The notes below the pieces were generated by a model. The model did not search any database and was not told where the DNA came from. It worked only from the letters and a program-made list of their open reading frames with translations. The translations under genes and the position numbers were made by a program. From contig RXJH01000002.1 in the NCBI GenBank assembly GCA_003987725.1, positions 348,461-412,460 of the forward strand: DNA of 64,000 bases, written 5' to 3'. The DNA is from Hyphomicrobium sp. (GTDB lineage Bacteria; Pseudomonadota; Alphaproteobacteria; Rhizobiales; Hyphomicrobiaceae). Shown in pieces: positions 53,706 to 62,249 of the stretch. Position 1 is the stretch's first letter; every line of letters starts with the position of its first letter.

Positions 53706-54323
53706 TCAGACAAGCTTTAGCTCGACGGCAATGCGGACCATTTCCGAAGAGGTGCGCGCATTGAGCTTCGTCCGCAACATCGCGCAATCGGCCGCGACGG
53801 TCTTGTACGAGACGGAAATATCGTTGGCGATTTCGGCCATGCTGCGCCCCCGAGCCAGCATCCTGAGAACGACATGCTCGCGGTCGCTCAGCATTGCCGT
53901 CGTCCCGCGGGCACGAGACCGGATCAGCGCCATTTCCTGGATGAGTTCATCGGATATCCAGGAACCTCCGCGCGCAACCGTGAGGACGGCATCTCTCAAA
54001 TCGAAAGGATTGCCGTTCTTGCTGACATAACTTTTTGCCCCGCATTCGATTGCCTGGATGGCCAGCATCGGGGTGTCGTTCATCGAAAAAACGACGATCC
54101 GCGCGTTGGGATTCTTGGAGACAAATTCCCGCGTGAGATCGAGGCCTGAACCGTCAGGAAGATTGATGTCGACAACTGTGACGTCCGGTGCCTCGTCCGT
54201 CATCGCGACGCGTCCGGCCGAGATCGTGCTCGCTTCGATCATTGTCACTCCGTCTTCTTCCGAAAACAATGCCCGGCAACCGGAGATGACAATGGGATGA
54301 TCCTCGATCACGAGAAGCTTCAC
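53706..54323 (-). CDS. NarL-family response regulator, second pair
   Basis: 205 residues from a GTG at 54323 (the frame reaches 54389 but the receiver starts with MKLLVIEDHP). It has the acidic pair E8-D9, phospho-acceptor D52 (VVDINLPDG), K102-equivalent (YVSKNG), and a LuxR-type HTH with recognition helix SYKTVAADCAMLRTKL. It is divergent from its kinase gene, and the 111 bp between them carry a regulon dyad. Confidence 0.9.
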   Translation of the reverse strand: MKLLVIEDHPIVISGCRALFSEEDGVTMIEASTISAGRVAMTDEAPDVTVVDINLPDGSGLDLTREFVSKNPNARIVVFSMNDTPMLAIQAIECGAKSYVSKNGNPFDLRDAVLTVARGGSWISDELIQEMALIRSRARGTTAMLSDREHVVLRMLARGRSMAEIANDISVSYKTVAADCAMLRTKLNARTSSEMVRIAVELKLV

Positions 54324-54401
54324 GTCGGCTCGCGCTCTTCTTGACTTCCAGACCAACTTTGGTTCTAGCGAGCAGAGACGGATTATCAATATCCATTTTC
54401 C

Positions 54402-54414
54402 GGGAGATTTTCCC
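54402..54414. promoter_or_regulatory. Candidate quinoprotein-regulon operator between regulator and kinase genes
   Basis: GGGAG-ATT-TTCCC, a 5-3-5 dyad, 79 bp before the regulator GTG (minus) and only 20 bp before the kinase ATG (plus). This position suggests autoregulation. Confidence 0.6.
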
Positions 54415-54434
54415 GATCAGCGGCGAGCATTCCC

Positions 54435-55796
54435 ATGTCCATTCAGCTGCGTCTCAATCTCGCGATCGCACTTCTCTCGGCGTTGGGACTCTTTTGTATG
54501 ATCGCTTTCATTCTCATCGATGCGAAACCGCGTATGGACGACGAGAACGCGAGCACGATGCTGCTGACCGAGACGCTCATTCGATCTTCGCTTTTGCCGC
54601 TCAAAGATTCGCAGGACCCAAAGGCAGCGCTGCTGCGCCTTGTGGGCGAACTCAAGAATCTACGCCACGCATCGGTGTCACTGATTTCGCAAGAGGGGGC
54701 GGAACGCCCCGCCGATCAGGACGACATCGAACAATCCTGGCTCCTTGGGTACAACGGCCATTCTTTCGTACCTGTCAGAATCCCTGTCGAGGGCCGCGGT
54801 GAGATCATCGACACCATATTGATTACGCCGAAACCCAGCGATGAGTTCTCTGAGCTTCTCGAAGCCATTTTCCGGATCTTCGAATGGGGCGTAATCATCT
54901 CGACAGTGACACTCGCTCTGACGTGGCTCATTATCGATCGCTCTCTCAGACCAATCCATGGGCTGCGCGACGCGATGCGTCGCATGGCAGACGGAGAGTT
55001 CAATCTTCGCGTTCCCGAAGCGGGCCCGCCCGAGATCAAAAGCATCTGCGGGAGCCTGAACGGCTTAGCGGCCGCATTGCAGAAAGCGCGACAGGACAAT
55101 CAGCGACTCACGGGGAATATGATTCTGATCCAGGATCAAGAACGCCGCGACATCGCTCGCGAGCTGCATGACGAACTCGGTCCCTACCTGTTCTCTATCC
55201 GGACCGACGGGATGCTCCTCGGCCGCGAACTCGAACAGGCCGAACCGGATTTCAGGCGAACGCAGCGGTTGAACAGCCAAATTCTCGGTCACGTAGATCT
55301 CTTGCAGCAGACAAACCGCAGGGTGCTGGAGAGATTGACTCCTCCCGGCCTTTCGGAACTCGGCTTGAGCGGTGCTCTGCGTGCAATGGCAGAGATGTGG
55401 CAGCGAAATAAAAATTCCGTCACGCTCGAACTTGCGATCGATGGCCCTATCGATGCGCTCGACGAAACTACGAAGTTGACGGTCTATCGAATCGTCCAAG
55501 AGGGTTTGACGAACGCCTTTCGCCATTCCGGCGCCTCGATCATTACCGTCGACGTATCTCTGCAGCGTGACGACGCCGTCGAAGTGAGCGTACGAGACAA
55601 CGGTCGCGGAAGAGCGGATTCGTCAGCAGAGGGATTTGGTTTGAAAGGGATGCGTGAGCGCGTCAACGCACTCTCAGGTTTATTCTCATTGACTTCAACC
55701 GCTGACGGCGGGACTTTTCTGCACATTCGCTTGCCCGCTACGACGCCGGCCGAACGCGACACGCCGCGGCCAGGAGATCTTCTGCAAGGAGAATGA
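54435..55796 (+). CDS. Membrane sensor histidine kinase (HisKA_3 type), second pair
   Basis: 453 residues: TM1 (about 8-28), a periplasmic loop (30-145), TM2 (about 148-168), HAMP (169-222), HisKA_3 with H245 (ARELHDELGP), and an ATPase domain with N-box EGLTNAFRHSG and G-boxes VRDNGRG and GFGLKGMRERV. It is similar in layout to the kinase at 39285 but with a divergent sensor loop, so the two probably respond to different cues. A Pro/Arg tail ends the protein. Confidence 0.92.
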   Translation: MSIQLRLNLAIALLSALGLFCMIAFILIDAKPRMDDENASTMLLTETLIRSSLLPLKDSQDPKAALLRLVGELKNLRHASVSLISQEGAERPADQDDIEQSWLLGYNGHSFVPVRIPVEGRGEIIDTILITPKPSDEFSELLEAIFRIFEWGVIISTVTLALTWLIIDRSLRPIHGLRDAMRRMADGEFNLRVPEAGPPEIKSICGSLNGLAAALQKARQDNQRLTGNMILIQDQERRDIARELHDELGPYLFSIRTDGMLLGRELEQAEPDFRRTQRLNSQILGHVDLLQQTNRRVLERLTPPGLSELGLSGALRAMAEMWQRNKNSVTLELAIDGPIDALDETTKLTVYRIVQEGLTNAFRHSGASIITVDVSLQRDDAVEVSVRDNGRGRADSSAEGFGLKGMRERVNALSGLFSLTSTADGGTFLHIRLPATTPAERDTPRPGDLLQGE

Positions 55797-55869
55797 TTTT
55801 TTTCGATCCTAGCGATGGAATAGGCAGCTCGATCGCCGCCATACACGGTCGCGCCAATGCCGCGCGCGG

Positions 55870-55895
55870 CGTGTTCCCTGTCTGGCGTCCGGGAA
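55870..55895. terminator. Inverted repeat between convergent kinase and outer-membrane protein genes
   Basis: TGTTCCC and GGGAACA arms are separated by twelve bases. The repeat sits between two gene ends, as a bidirectional terminator would, but no T-run follows on either strand. Confidence 0.35.
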
Positions 55896-55918
55896 CAGCG
55901 GGCCTACCCTCAAGTCCC

Positions 55919-56857
55919 TCAGAAGCGAACGGTACCGGAGAAAATCGTGTTGTTGCCTTCCCAGCGGCGCTCAACATTGAATTCCTGGTAGTGCCGCGCA
56001 CTGAGGATCAGGGGCGTCGAGCCGATCAACGTCGTGTACGTCAAGCCGCCGCCGATCGCGTCGACACTGCCTTCAAAAGGACCAAGACGAGCTCCAGAAC
56101 CGCTATCGCTGGTCAGCTGCCGATAGTCGTAGCCCGCAGGCCCCACAATCAGGCCTTTGCAGATCTCATAACCAACGGCCCATTCAAAATGAAAATCTGT
56201 CCCGCTATCGTAGTCGGTTGCGTTATTTGTGAAGTTGAAGGTCACCCCTGCTGCGCCATTAAACTGCAGCTTTGAGGTCTTTTCCGTCCAAGTGAAAGCC
56301 CAGCCAATATCTATTCCCGGGCGATTCAGTCCGATATCGGGTTGGAATCCCACCGCATAACGGCCGGATGGAGCGACCGCCTGGACATACGCAAGGTGCG
56401 CAAAGTCGCCCTGCTGCCAACCGAGCTGCATTCTCGTCGTAATGTCACCCAGACCCCACCCGGCGGTCTCATCGTGGAAGGTATTACCCAAAGGACCGGT
56501 GACGGACGCGTTGAGATCAATGTGTCCCACGGGAACGGTCACGGAAAGTCCGAGATGGCCGCCCAGCACCTTTCGGTCTGGAACGTAGAGACCGTTGACC
56601 GCTGCCTGAAAGAACTCGACTTTGCTCCCGACGTTCAACGTCACGCCGCCGAGTGTGAGCGGACCACCAATCTTGCCTTCGTAGAAGCCGCTGACGAAGG
56701 TCACGTATGTCCCAGGAGGTGGCGTTACACCCGCGCCGAATGCGGAGCCGCCGAGACCGTAAGAAGAGAACCCAGCTTCAGCAGCATTCACGGGGGACGT
56801 CCGGAGAATCGGAAGCGCCAAAATGAGACCGGCAACGAGATAAATAGGCGCGCGCAT
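55919..56857 (-). CDS. SphA/MetA-type outer-membrane channel protein
   Basis: 312 residues with leader (…TSPVNA-A) and a beta-barrel of the 'MetA-pathway of phenol degradation' transporter family (SphA-like): 'AGFSSYGLGGSAFGAGVTPPPGTYVTFVSGFYEG' at the start, 'VGHIDLNASVTGPLGNTFHDETAGWGLGDITTRMQLGW' and the terminal 'NNTIFSGTVRF' with the C-terminal Phe. It probably lets hydrophobic or organic substrates through the outer membrane. The ATG at 56857 is preferred (GGGGG eight bases upstream). Confidence 0.82.
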   Translation of the reverse strand: MRAPIYLVAGLILALPILRTSPVNAAEAGFSSYGLGGSAFGAGVTPPPGTYVTFVSGFYEGKIGGPLTLGGVTLNVGSKVEFFQAAVNGLYVPDRKVLGGHLGLSVTVPVGHIDLNASVTGPLGNTFHDETAGWGLGDITTRMQLGWQQGDFAHLAYVQAVAPSGRYAVGFQPDIGLNRPGIDIGWAFTWTEKTSKLQFNGAAGVTFNFTNNATDYDSGTDFHFEWAVGYEICKGLIVGPAGYDYRQLTSDSGSGARLGPFEGSVDAIGGGLTYTTLIGSTPLILSARHYQEFNVERRWEGNNTIFSGTVRF

Positions 56858-57036
56858 TCCCGAGACCCCCATCTCAACGAACGCAACGACATCGAAATGC
56901 TACTTCGAATGGTTCGGGGATGATGTAGCCAAAGGGTCACGAACGCGCAAATTTGAAGCGCGATTTGAATTTCATTCCCCTGGGCGAGCACCAGCGGAGT
57001 TTCTTTTGCGTCGCGTATCCCGTGCCTCGAACTGCG

Positions 57037-58116
57037 TCAACGCCTCCGTCCGCGATGGGCGGCGCCGTGGCTACGCGGAGCTTTGAAATTCCTCACCTGC
57101 GCTGCGCCGCGATTGAAGGAACGCTTCGGGCGCGCGTCGAACTTAGGTCCGGTCTTTCGCGCGGGGCTATGGAATTGCTTCTTGTCCCTGAAGCGAGATG
57201 CGTCGCGCGGCGCACCCTTGTTAGTTATCTTATTCATTCCTGCGCGATCGCCATCGGTGCGGCGCAGGTCTTTGCTAAGCTCCCGGCGTTGTTCGGCCCG
57301 GTCGATGCCTTTGTCACGCGGTCGCAACGCGCCGCCATGTTTCGGATCGTGCTTCCAACGATCCGATACCATGCGGTCTCGATTGCCGTTGATCTTGTTC
57401 CACTTGTTGACGTCGACATGAATGTCGTGCCGCCGCCAGTCCCAACGATTCCAACCCCAGATTCCGCCGACGATTGCGACGCCTGCTGCTCCCCACCAGA
57501 AGCCGTTGTCGAAAACGGCACCCGGATAGCCCCAATAGTAGGGCGGATAGTCGGGATACCACCACGGCCCATAGACGACGTCCGGTTCATAGACTGGGAC
57601 GTACACGACGTCCGGATTGACGGGCTCGATAATGTAGTCGTCGTCCTGCCGGACCACTTTCTGCTGCGAATTGCTCTTGAGATGACCTGAACCATCGGCC
57701 TTGGACCGAAGGAACTGGATTTGGTCCATGACCTCGCTCTGTTGATTGAGGAACGCCGCCCCGAGGTTCTGCGTCCAATCCAGTTTTTCGCTGAGCGTCT
57801 TCAGAACGTCCGGAAACAGCAGCAAAGCTTTGATGCTCGGATCCCAATTCTTTGTTTTCACCGCGTCCGTAAGTGCGTCACCAGCGAGTTTCGCATTCTC
57901 CGGCTCTTCGCGCCAACGCTGGGCTTCGACAACGTCGAGGGGATACGTTGATGCCATGAGAACATTCGATAATAGATCATCCGGATAGAGCGCGATCGGC
58001 GCCAGCATTTGATCGAGCTGTTGCTTGCTGAATTTTCCGTCGTCGGCCATGGCCGGTGCCATCGGAGAAGCCAATAGCAGTAGAAGCACCAGCCAATGCG
58101 CGACCAGAACCTTCAT
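57037..58116 (-). CDS. Exported DUF3300-family protein
   Basis: 359 residues with leader (…PMAPAMA-D). The DUF3300 domain (about 30-240) has 'LDQMLAPIALYPDDLLSNVLMASTYPLDVVEAQRW' and 'VVYVPVYEPDVVYGPWWYPDYPPYYWG'. The C-terminal 120 residues are highly basic and Arg/Lys/His-rich, as is common in this family of unknown function. In related genomes such proteins are often next to sulfatases; here the sulfatase gene lies 285 bp upstream. Confidence 0.86.
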   Translation of the reverse strand: MKVLVAHWLVLLLLLASPMAPAMADDGKFSKQQLDQMLAPIALYPDDLLSNVLMASTYPLDVVEAQRWREEPENAKLAGDALTDAVKTKNWDPSIKALLLFPDVLKTLSEKLDWTQNLGAAFLNQQSEVMDQIQFLRSKADGSGHLKSNSQQKVVRQDDDYIIEPVNPDVVYVPVYEPDVVYGPWWYPDYPPYYWGYPGAVFDNGFWWGAAGVAIVGGIWGWNRWDWRRHDIHVDVNKWNKINGNRDRMVSDRWKHDPKHGGALRPRDKGIDRAEQRRELSKDLRRTDGDRAGMNKITNKGAPRDASRFRDKKQFHSPARKTGPKFDARPKRSFNRGAAQVRNFKAPRSHGAAHRGRRR

Positions 58117-58400
58117 GTGACGAACTCCAACCGGTTAAAATGGATTGACGTAATTCACGATCGCGATCATCCCCAGCATGACACGGCGGATGACATTAGC
58201 ATGGCCGCCGCGAGGGGTGCACTGGCGCGGACGCAGGCAAAGCGAAATTTATTCATCGTCAGATCTCCCTCGCGAGCTGGAAATAAATAGGTTGCTCGGC
58301 CCGTAGTGTGCTGTCGTCATCGAAGACGGCGACGCGATGTGCTTGAGGCACGAAGTCCCCGTCGCCGCTCTTCGTCACCATGCCGACGAAGTCGATCGCG

Positions 58401-60194
58401 CTACGGCGCGCCGTGCTCGAGTATGCGATCGTCGATCATCCTGTTCAGTCCGCCGCGAATGCGATCTAGATCGAGCGACTGTTTGAACGCTTCCTTTCGT
58501 TTGATGCTGTCCATCTCTTGCTCCAAGATGTTCGCGGGATTGAAGCTCGGCGGGAACGAGCGCGGCGGAAAATCCTTGAACGTCGTTGCGAATTGAAAGA
58601 CGTCATCCATAACGCCGTACATTGAGCCTACGTGATTCATTTGCCAATCCCAGAAGGTATTGGACGTGATATCGGCGCGCTCAAATGGGTCCTGGAAAAC
58701 GTTGAAGATTTTTTGCAAGCGAAGCGTCGTGAAAGGTTCGGCCCAAACCTCCATCGTGCCGGGCGAGCGTTGCTCCGAGAAGACGTACTTGTAGTCTCCC
58801 TGCCGGAACGCGACCAGCAAACCGTCGTCGTTCGAATAGAAGAAACCGTTACGCGCGCTTTTGGTGCCGTTGTTGTTTGCGGCGCTGCCGCTCACGTTCT
58901 GCAGGAAGGCCGACTGGTCGTAGCCGTCGAGATGAACTTTGTAGTTGATGCCGTTGGCCGTGTAGCCTTGCTGGAGTTTGCTGACGATGTCCGGCTCTCC
59001 GGCTATCGAACAAAGAGTCGGTATCCAATCGTTGTGACTCATAAGCTCGTTGCTGACGGTGCCCGGTTTGATTTTGCCCGGCCAACGCACCAGACAAGGA
59101 ACGCGGAAGGCGCCTTCCCAATTCGTGTTCTTTTCCGATCGAAACCACGTCATGGCGCCGTCCGGCCAGGTGTTCATGTGAGGGCCGTTGTCGCTTGAGT
59201 ACACAACCAGCGTGTTGCCGGCGATCCCCATGTCGTCGAGGGATTTCAAGATGCTGCCGATGGTGTCGTCGTGTTCCATCATGCCATCGATGTACTCGCT
59301 ATCACCGTGCATATAGCGGCCACGATGGCTCGGGCGGACGTGTGTTCTCAGATGCATCCGCGTCGAGTTGAACCAGACAAAGAACGGTTTGCCCGCCGCG
59401 TGTTGCCGCTTCATGAAATCGATTGCCGCGCTCGACGTCTCGTCGTCGATCGTTTCCATGCGCTTCTTGGTCAAAGCGCCGGTATCCTCGATGATCTGCT
59501 TGCCGATTTTGCCGAAACGCGGATCCACCGTCGGGTCGTCGACGTCGGTCGCCTTGCATTTCAGAACGCCGCGCGGCCCGAACTTGGCGCGATATGCCGG
59601 ATCTTTAGGATAGTCAGGCAGTTCCGGTTCTTCCTCTGCGTTGAGATGATAGAGGTTGCCGAAGAACTCGTCGAAGCCGTTGACGGTCGGCAATGATGGG
59701 TTGCGGTCGCCGACATGATTCTTTCCGAACTGTCCGGTCGCATAGCCGAGGTTCTTGAGCAGACCACCGACCGATGGGTCGAGCTGACTCATCCCCATCG
59801 GCGCGCCGGGGAATCCCACCTTGCTCAGTCCACTCCGCATGATGTGCTGACCGGTGAGAAACGCCGAGCGGCCAGCCGTGCAGGATTGTTCGCCGTAGTA
59901 ATGCTGAAGTTTAAGGCCTTCTTTCGCGAGGCGATCGATGTTGGGGGTCTCGTAGCCCATCAGTCCATTGGAATACGCGCTGACATTGGCGATCCCGATG
60001 TCGTCTCCCCACAGCACGAGAATGTTTGGCTTACCTCCAGATGTCGGGCTTGGCGAAGGTGCGCCAAGCTGCTCCTGGGCGTCGGCACGAGCGCTCAAAG
60101 TGGTCGATAGAGCGAGCAGCGACGCGCCGCTCCTCAATATGTTTCTGCGATCGAGTGAGGACTGCGATTGAGCGTCATTTGCGACTGTACCCAT
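58401..60194 (-). CDS. Tat-exported arylsulfatase
   Basis: 597 residues. A Tat-type leader (LDRRNILRSGASLLALS) is followed by the sulfatase fold: 'PNILVLWGDDIGIANVSAYSNGLMGYETPNIDRLAKEG' with metal ligands D64-D65, and C105 in the modification motif SCTAGRSAFLTGQ, which is C-x-A-x-R instead of the usual C-x-P-x-R. Further landmarks are 'GKNHVGDRNPSLPTVNGFDEF', 'MHLRTHVRP' and SSDNGPH. C105 should be converted to formylglycine by the enzyme encoded 95 bp upstream. It hydrolyses an organic sulfate ester in the periplasm; the substrate is unknown. Confidence 0.92.
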   Translation of the reverse strand: MGTVANDAQSQSSLDRRNILRSGASLLALSTTLSARADAQEQLGAPSPSPTSGGKPNILVLWGDDIGIANVSAYSNGLMGYETPNIDRLAKEGLKLQHYYGEQSCTAGRSAFLTGQHIMRSGLSKVGFPGAPMGMSQLDPSVGGLLKNLGYATGQFGKNHVGDRNPSLPTVNGFDEFFGNLYHLNAEEEPELPDYPKDPAYRAKFGPRGVLKCKATDVDDPTVDPRFGKIGKQIIEDTGALTKKRMETIDDETSSAAIDFMKRQHAAGKPFFVWFNSTRMHLRTHVRPSHRGRYMHGDSEYIDGMMEHDDTIGSILKSLDDMGIAGNTLVVYSSDNGPHMNTWPDGAMTWFRSEKNTNWEGAFRVPCLVRWPGKIKPGTVSNELMSHNDWIPTLCSIAGEPDIVSKLQQGYTANGINYKVHLDGYDQSAFLQNVSGSAANNNGTKSARNGFFYSNDDGLLVAFRQGDYKYVFSEQRSPGTMEVWAEPFTTLRLQKIFNVFQDPFERADITSNTFWDWQMNHVGSMYGVMDDVFQFATTFKDFPPRSFPPSFNPANILEQEMDSIKRKEAFKQSLDLDRIRGGLNRMIDDRILEHGAP

Positions 60195-60289
60195 CAGACA
60201 TTATCCTTTCATGCGAAATATTCTCCCCAATGACCCTCGTCGTTTTCCCGTCATTTGAATTGCGCGTCTCAAGCGCACCGATTGTTTCT

Positions 60290-61270
60290 CTATATTCGGA
60301 GAACGCAGCGAAACCCGACGTGGCTTGTCGATGTATCGACGGGTTCCGGGTGGCGAGCGGCGGGGCGGTAGCGGCGGCAGTAGTTCGGCGCGCATAGGTG
60401 AGACCCGCCTTTCAGAACTTTGCGCGCGATTCTGATGTTGGGCAGGCAGGGATCGTAACTCTGCTCCTCACGGGGGCCGCGGGGATTTTCCGGGATGCAG
60501 CAAGCCTTCGCTGCATCGGCCGGATGCTTTGGCGCATACCAATCGGAGGTCCATTCCCAGACATTGCCGATCATATCGTGAAGACCATAGCCGTTCGGCG
60601 GGAAGGCTTTGACGGGCGAAGTTCGTTCGAAGCCGTCCAGGTTCAGGTTCTCGTGCGGAAAATTCCCCTGCCATATGTTGGCCATGTGCCGTCCGCCTGG
60701 CGTCAACTCATCACCCCAAGCGAACTCCGCCCTCTCGAGTCCTCCGCGCGCGGCGAACTCCCATTCCGCCTCCGTTGGCAAGTCTTTTCCGGCCCATCGG
60801 GCATAGGCCTGGGCGTCTTGGTAGGCGACGTGGACAACCGGATGATCGTCAAGGCCCTTGATCCACGAGCCCTTGCCATAGGGATGACGCCAGTTCGCGC
60901 CGAAGCGAAATTCCCACCACTGGCTCCAATCGTTCAAACCGACGGGCCCCGCAGGAGGACGGAAGACCAGCGATCCCGCCTTCAGCATGTGCGGCAACGC
61001 ACCAGGGTAGTCTTCGGCCTTCGGTGCGATTTCGGCGAACGTCGTGTAGTCTGTTTCTTCAACGAACTTGCGGAATTGCGCGTTCGTAACAGGCGTCTCA
61101 TCGATCCAGAAGCCGTCAACCGCAACTCTATGGACGGGCGCTTCTTCGGGATAATGCCGGTCCGACCCCATTGCAAAGATACCTTCGGGTATGAAGATCA
61201 TGCCCTTGCGGTGCGTTGCCGTCATCGCCTCGTTGGCGACATCTTCGACATCTGCATGGTTGGCAACCAT
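60290..61270 (-). CDS. Formylglycine-generating enzyme (sulfatase-modifying)
   Basis: 326 residues without a leader, so probably cytoplasmic, acting before Tat export. The FGE fold is complete: 'MIFIPEGIFAMGSDRHYPEEAPVHRVAVDGFWIDETPVTNAQF', 'DLPTEAEWEFAARGG', 'GYGLHDMIGNVWEWTSDWY', and the active-site pair C293 and C298 in GGSHLCAPNYCRRYRP, spaced like Cys336/Cys341 of human SUMF1. The start ATG 61270 has GAGGGA upstream (the frame reaches 61291). It modifies the neighbouring sulfatase. Confidence 0.93.
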   Translation of the reverse strand: MVANHADVEDVANEAMTATHRKGMIFIPEGIFAMGSDRHYPEEAPVHRVAVDGFWIDETPVTNAQFRKFVEETDYTTFAEIAPKAEDYPGALPHMLKAGSLVFRPPAGPVGLNDWSQWWEFRFGANWRHPYGKGSWIKGLDDHPVVHVAYQDAQAYARWAGKDLPTEAEWEFAARGGLERAEFAWGDELTPGGRHMANIWQGNFPHENLNLDGFERTSPVKAFPPNGYGLHDMIGNVWEWTSDWYAPKHPADAAKACCIPENPRGPREEQSYDPCLPNIRIARKVLKGGSHLCAPNYCRRYRPAARHPEPVDTSTSHVGFRCVLRI

Positions 61271-61291
61271 TGTCCCTCGCCGATTGGACAC

Positions 61292-62036
61292 GCCTTGATG
61301 AGTTACATTTCTGTGCGAAATGTCCGAGCTAGGAAGTTTCTAAAGTCGCTATAATTGGAGGCTTGCAGTTGGAGTTTGGTGCCTTGCACCGCTGCGATCG
61401 CATAAGTCGCGTAAAAGGGACCGCTCGACACGGCATTCCAAAAATGTCTTGAGGAAAGAGAAACACGAAAATCGATTCAAACGATCGATTTAACAATATG
61501 ACGATGGCCATGGCCGACCGCATTTCCAGCCTCGCTCTGGATGCGTAGTCGCCCTGCCCGTCCCGGTACAAACTTTCTAGCTGCGCTGGATCTCAGTCAA
61601 ACAAATACGTCTCTGTACTGCGTTTACATCGAATGTCATGATAAACGTGATGCGCGATTTAAAGTTTGAATTTCTCTCAAATACGTCGACCAGATGCTTT
61701 TCCGACCCGACGGCGCGTTTAAAGAAGTTAAGACGAGAAAACCATTTGGCGAGCCCCTGCGATAGGCCGAACAAAAACATGCTCGCGCTCATTAACTACG
61801 CCACGTTGGGACGGAGTTGGGAGCATTTGCTTCCTATTCCGACAAAGCAAAACGCGGAAGCCGCCAGGTTCTATGTCAAGCGGACTGAGACCCAGCGCAT
61901 CACCGCTGTACGCCGCCGGCGTGCGTCGATCGAAAGCAACCAAAATCGAGAACGATCCGCGGCCAAGAGTCGGAATGAACCCACAACCGCAGAGTCGGAA
62001 TGACGAAGGTCGCTTGCAGTAAGTCCCTGAAAGATT
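61292..62036. other. Intergenic, no convincing gene
   Basis: About 745 bp. Two opposite frames (61638-62003 plus; 61728-62102 minus) overlap almost fully and neither shows a family motif. An inverted repeat AAATCGAT-N7-ATCGATTT lies at 61469-61491, and a direct repeat AGAGTCGGAATGA near 61968 and 61991. This looks like decayed DNA beside the tRNA fragment. Confidence 0.5.
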
Positions 62037-62081
62037 TGGTGGGTGATCACGGGCTCGAACCGTGGACCCGCTGATTAAGAG
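62037..62081 (-). tRNA. 3' half of tRNA-Lys(CUU), truncated copy (likely attachment-site scar)
   Basis: On the minus strand the sequence begins in the anticodon loop (CTCTTAA), continues with stem TCAGC, variable loop GGGTC, T arm CACGG-TTCGAGC-CCGTG, acceptor strand ATCACCC, discriminator A and CCA. The 5' half (acceptor, D arm and 5' anticodon stem) is missing: the bases before the loop read GAGAA instead of GCTGA. A 45-base 3' tRNA fragment is what site-specific integration into a tRNA gene leaves at the far end of an element. No integrase gene is in the window. Confidence 0.82.
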
Positions 62082-62249
62082 TTCTCGGGCGTGGCCTATC
62101 ACCGATCATCGGAAGCGCTCCTTGAATGGCTGCACGAGGCAAAAAGCTCGACGGCTATCGCGCCCACCCCACGGAAAGCGGAAAATTTCCGGAGTGTCGG
62201 TTGGAGTTTTTGCTTCAAGATCGGCACCGGAACTTCCAACCGGCGGACG

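Noticed and set aside
61638-62102. Two overlapping opposite frames near the tRNA fragment, considered as an integrase remnant.
   Set aside because: Neither contains the R-H-R-Y pattern of tyrosine recombinases or any other family motif.
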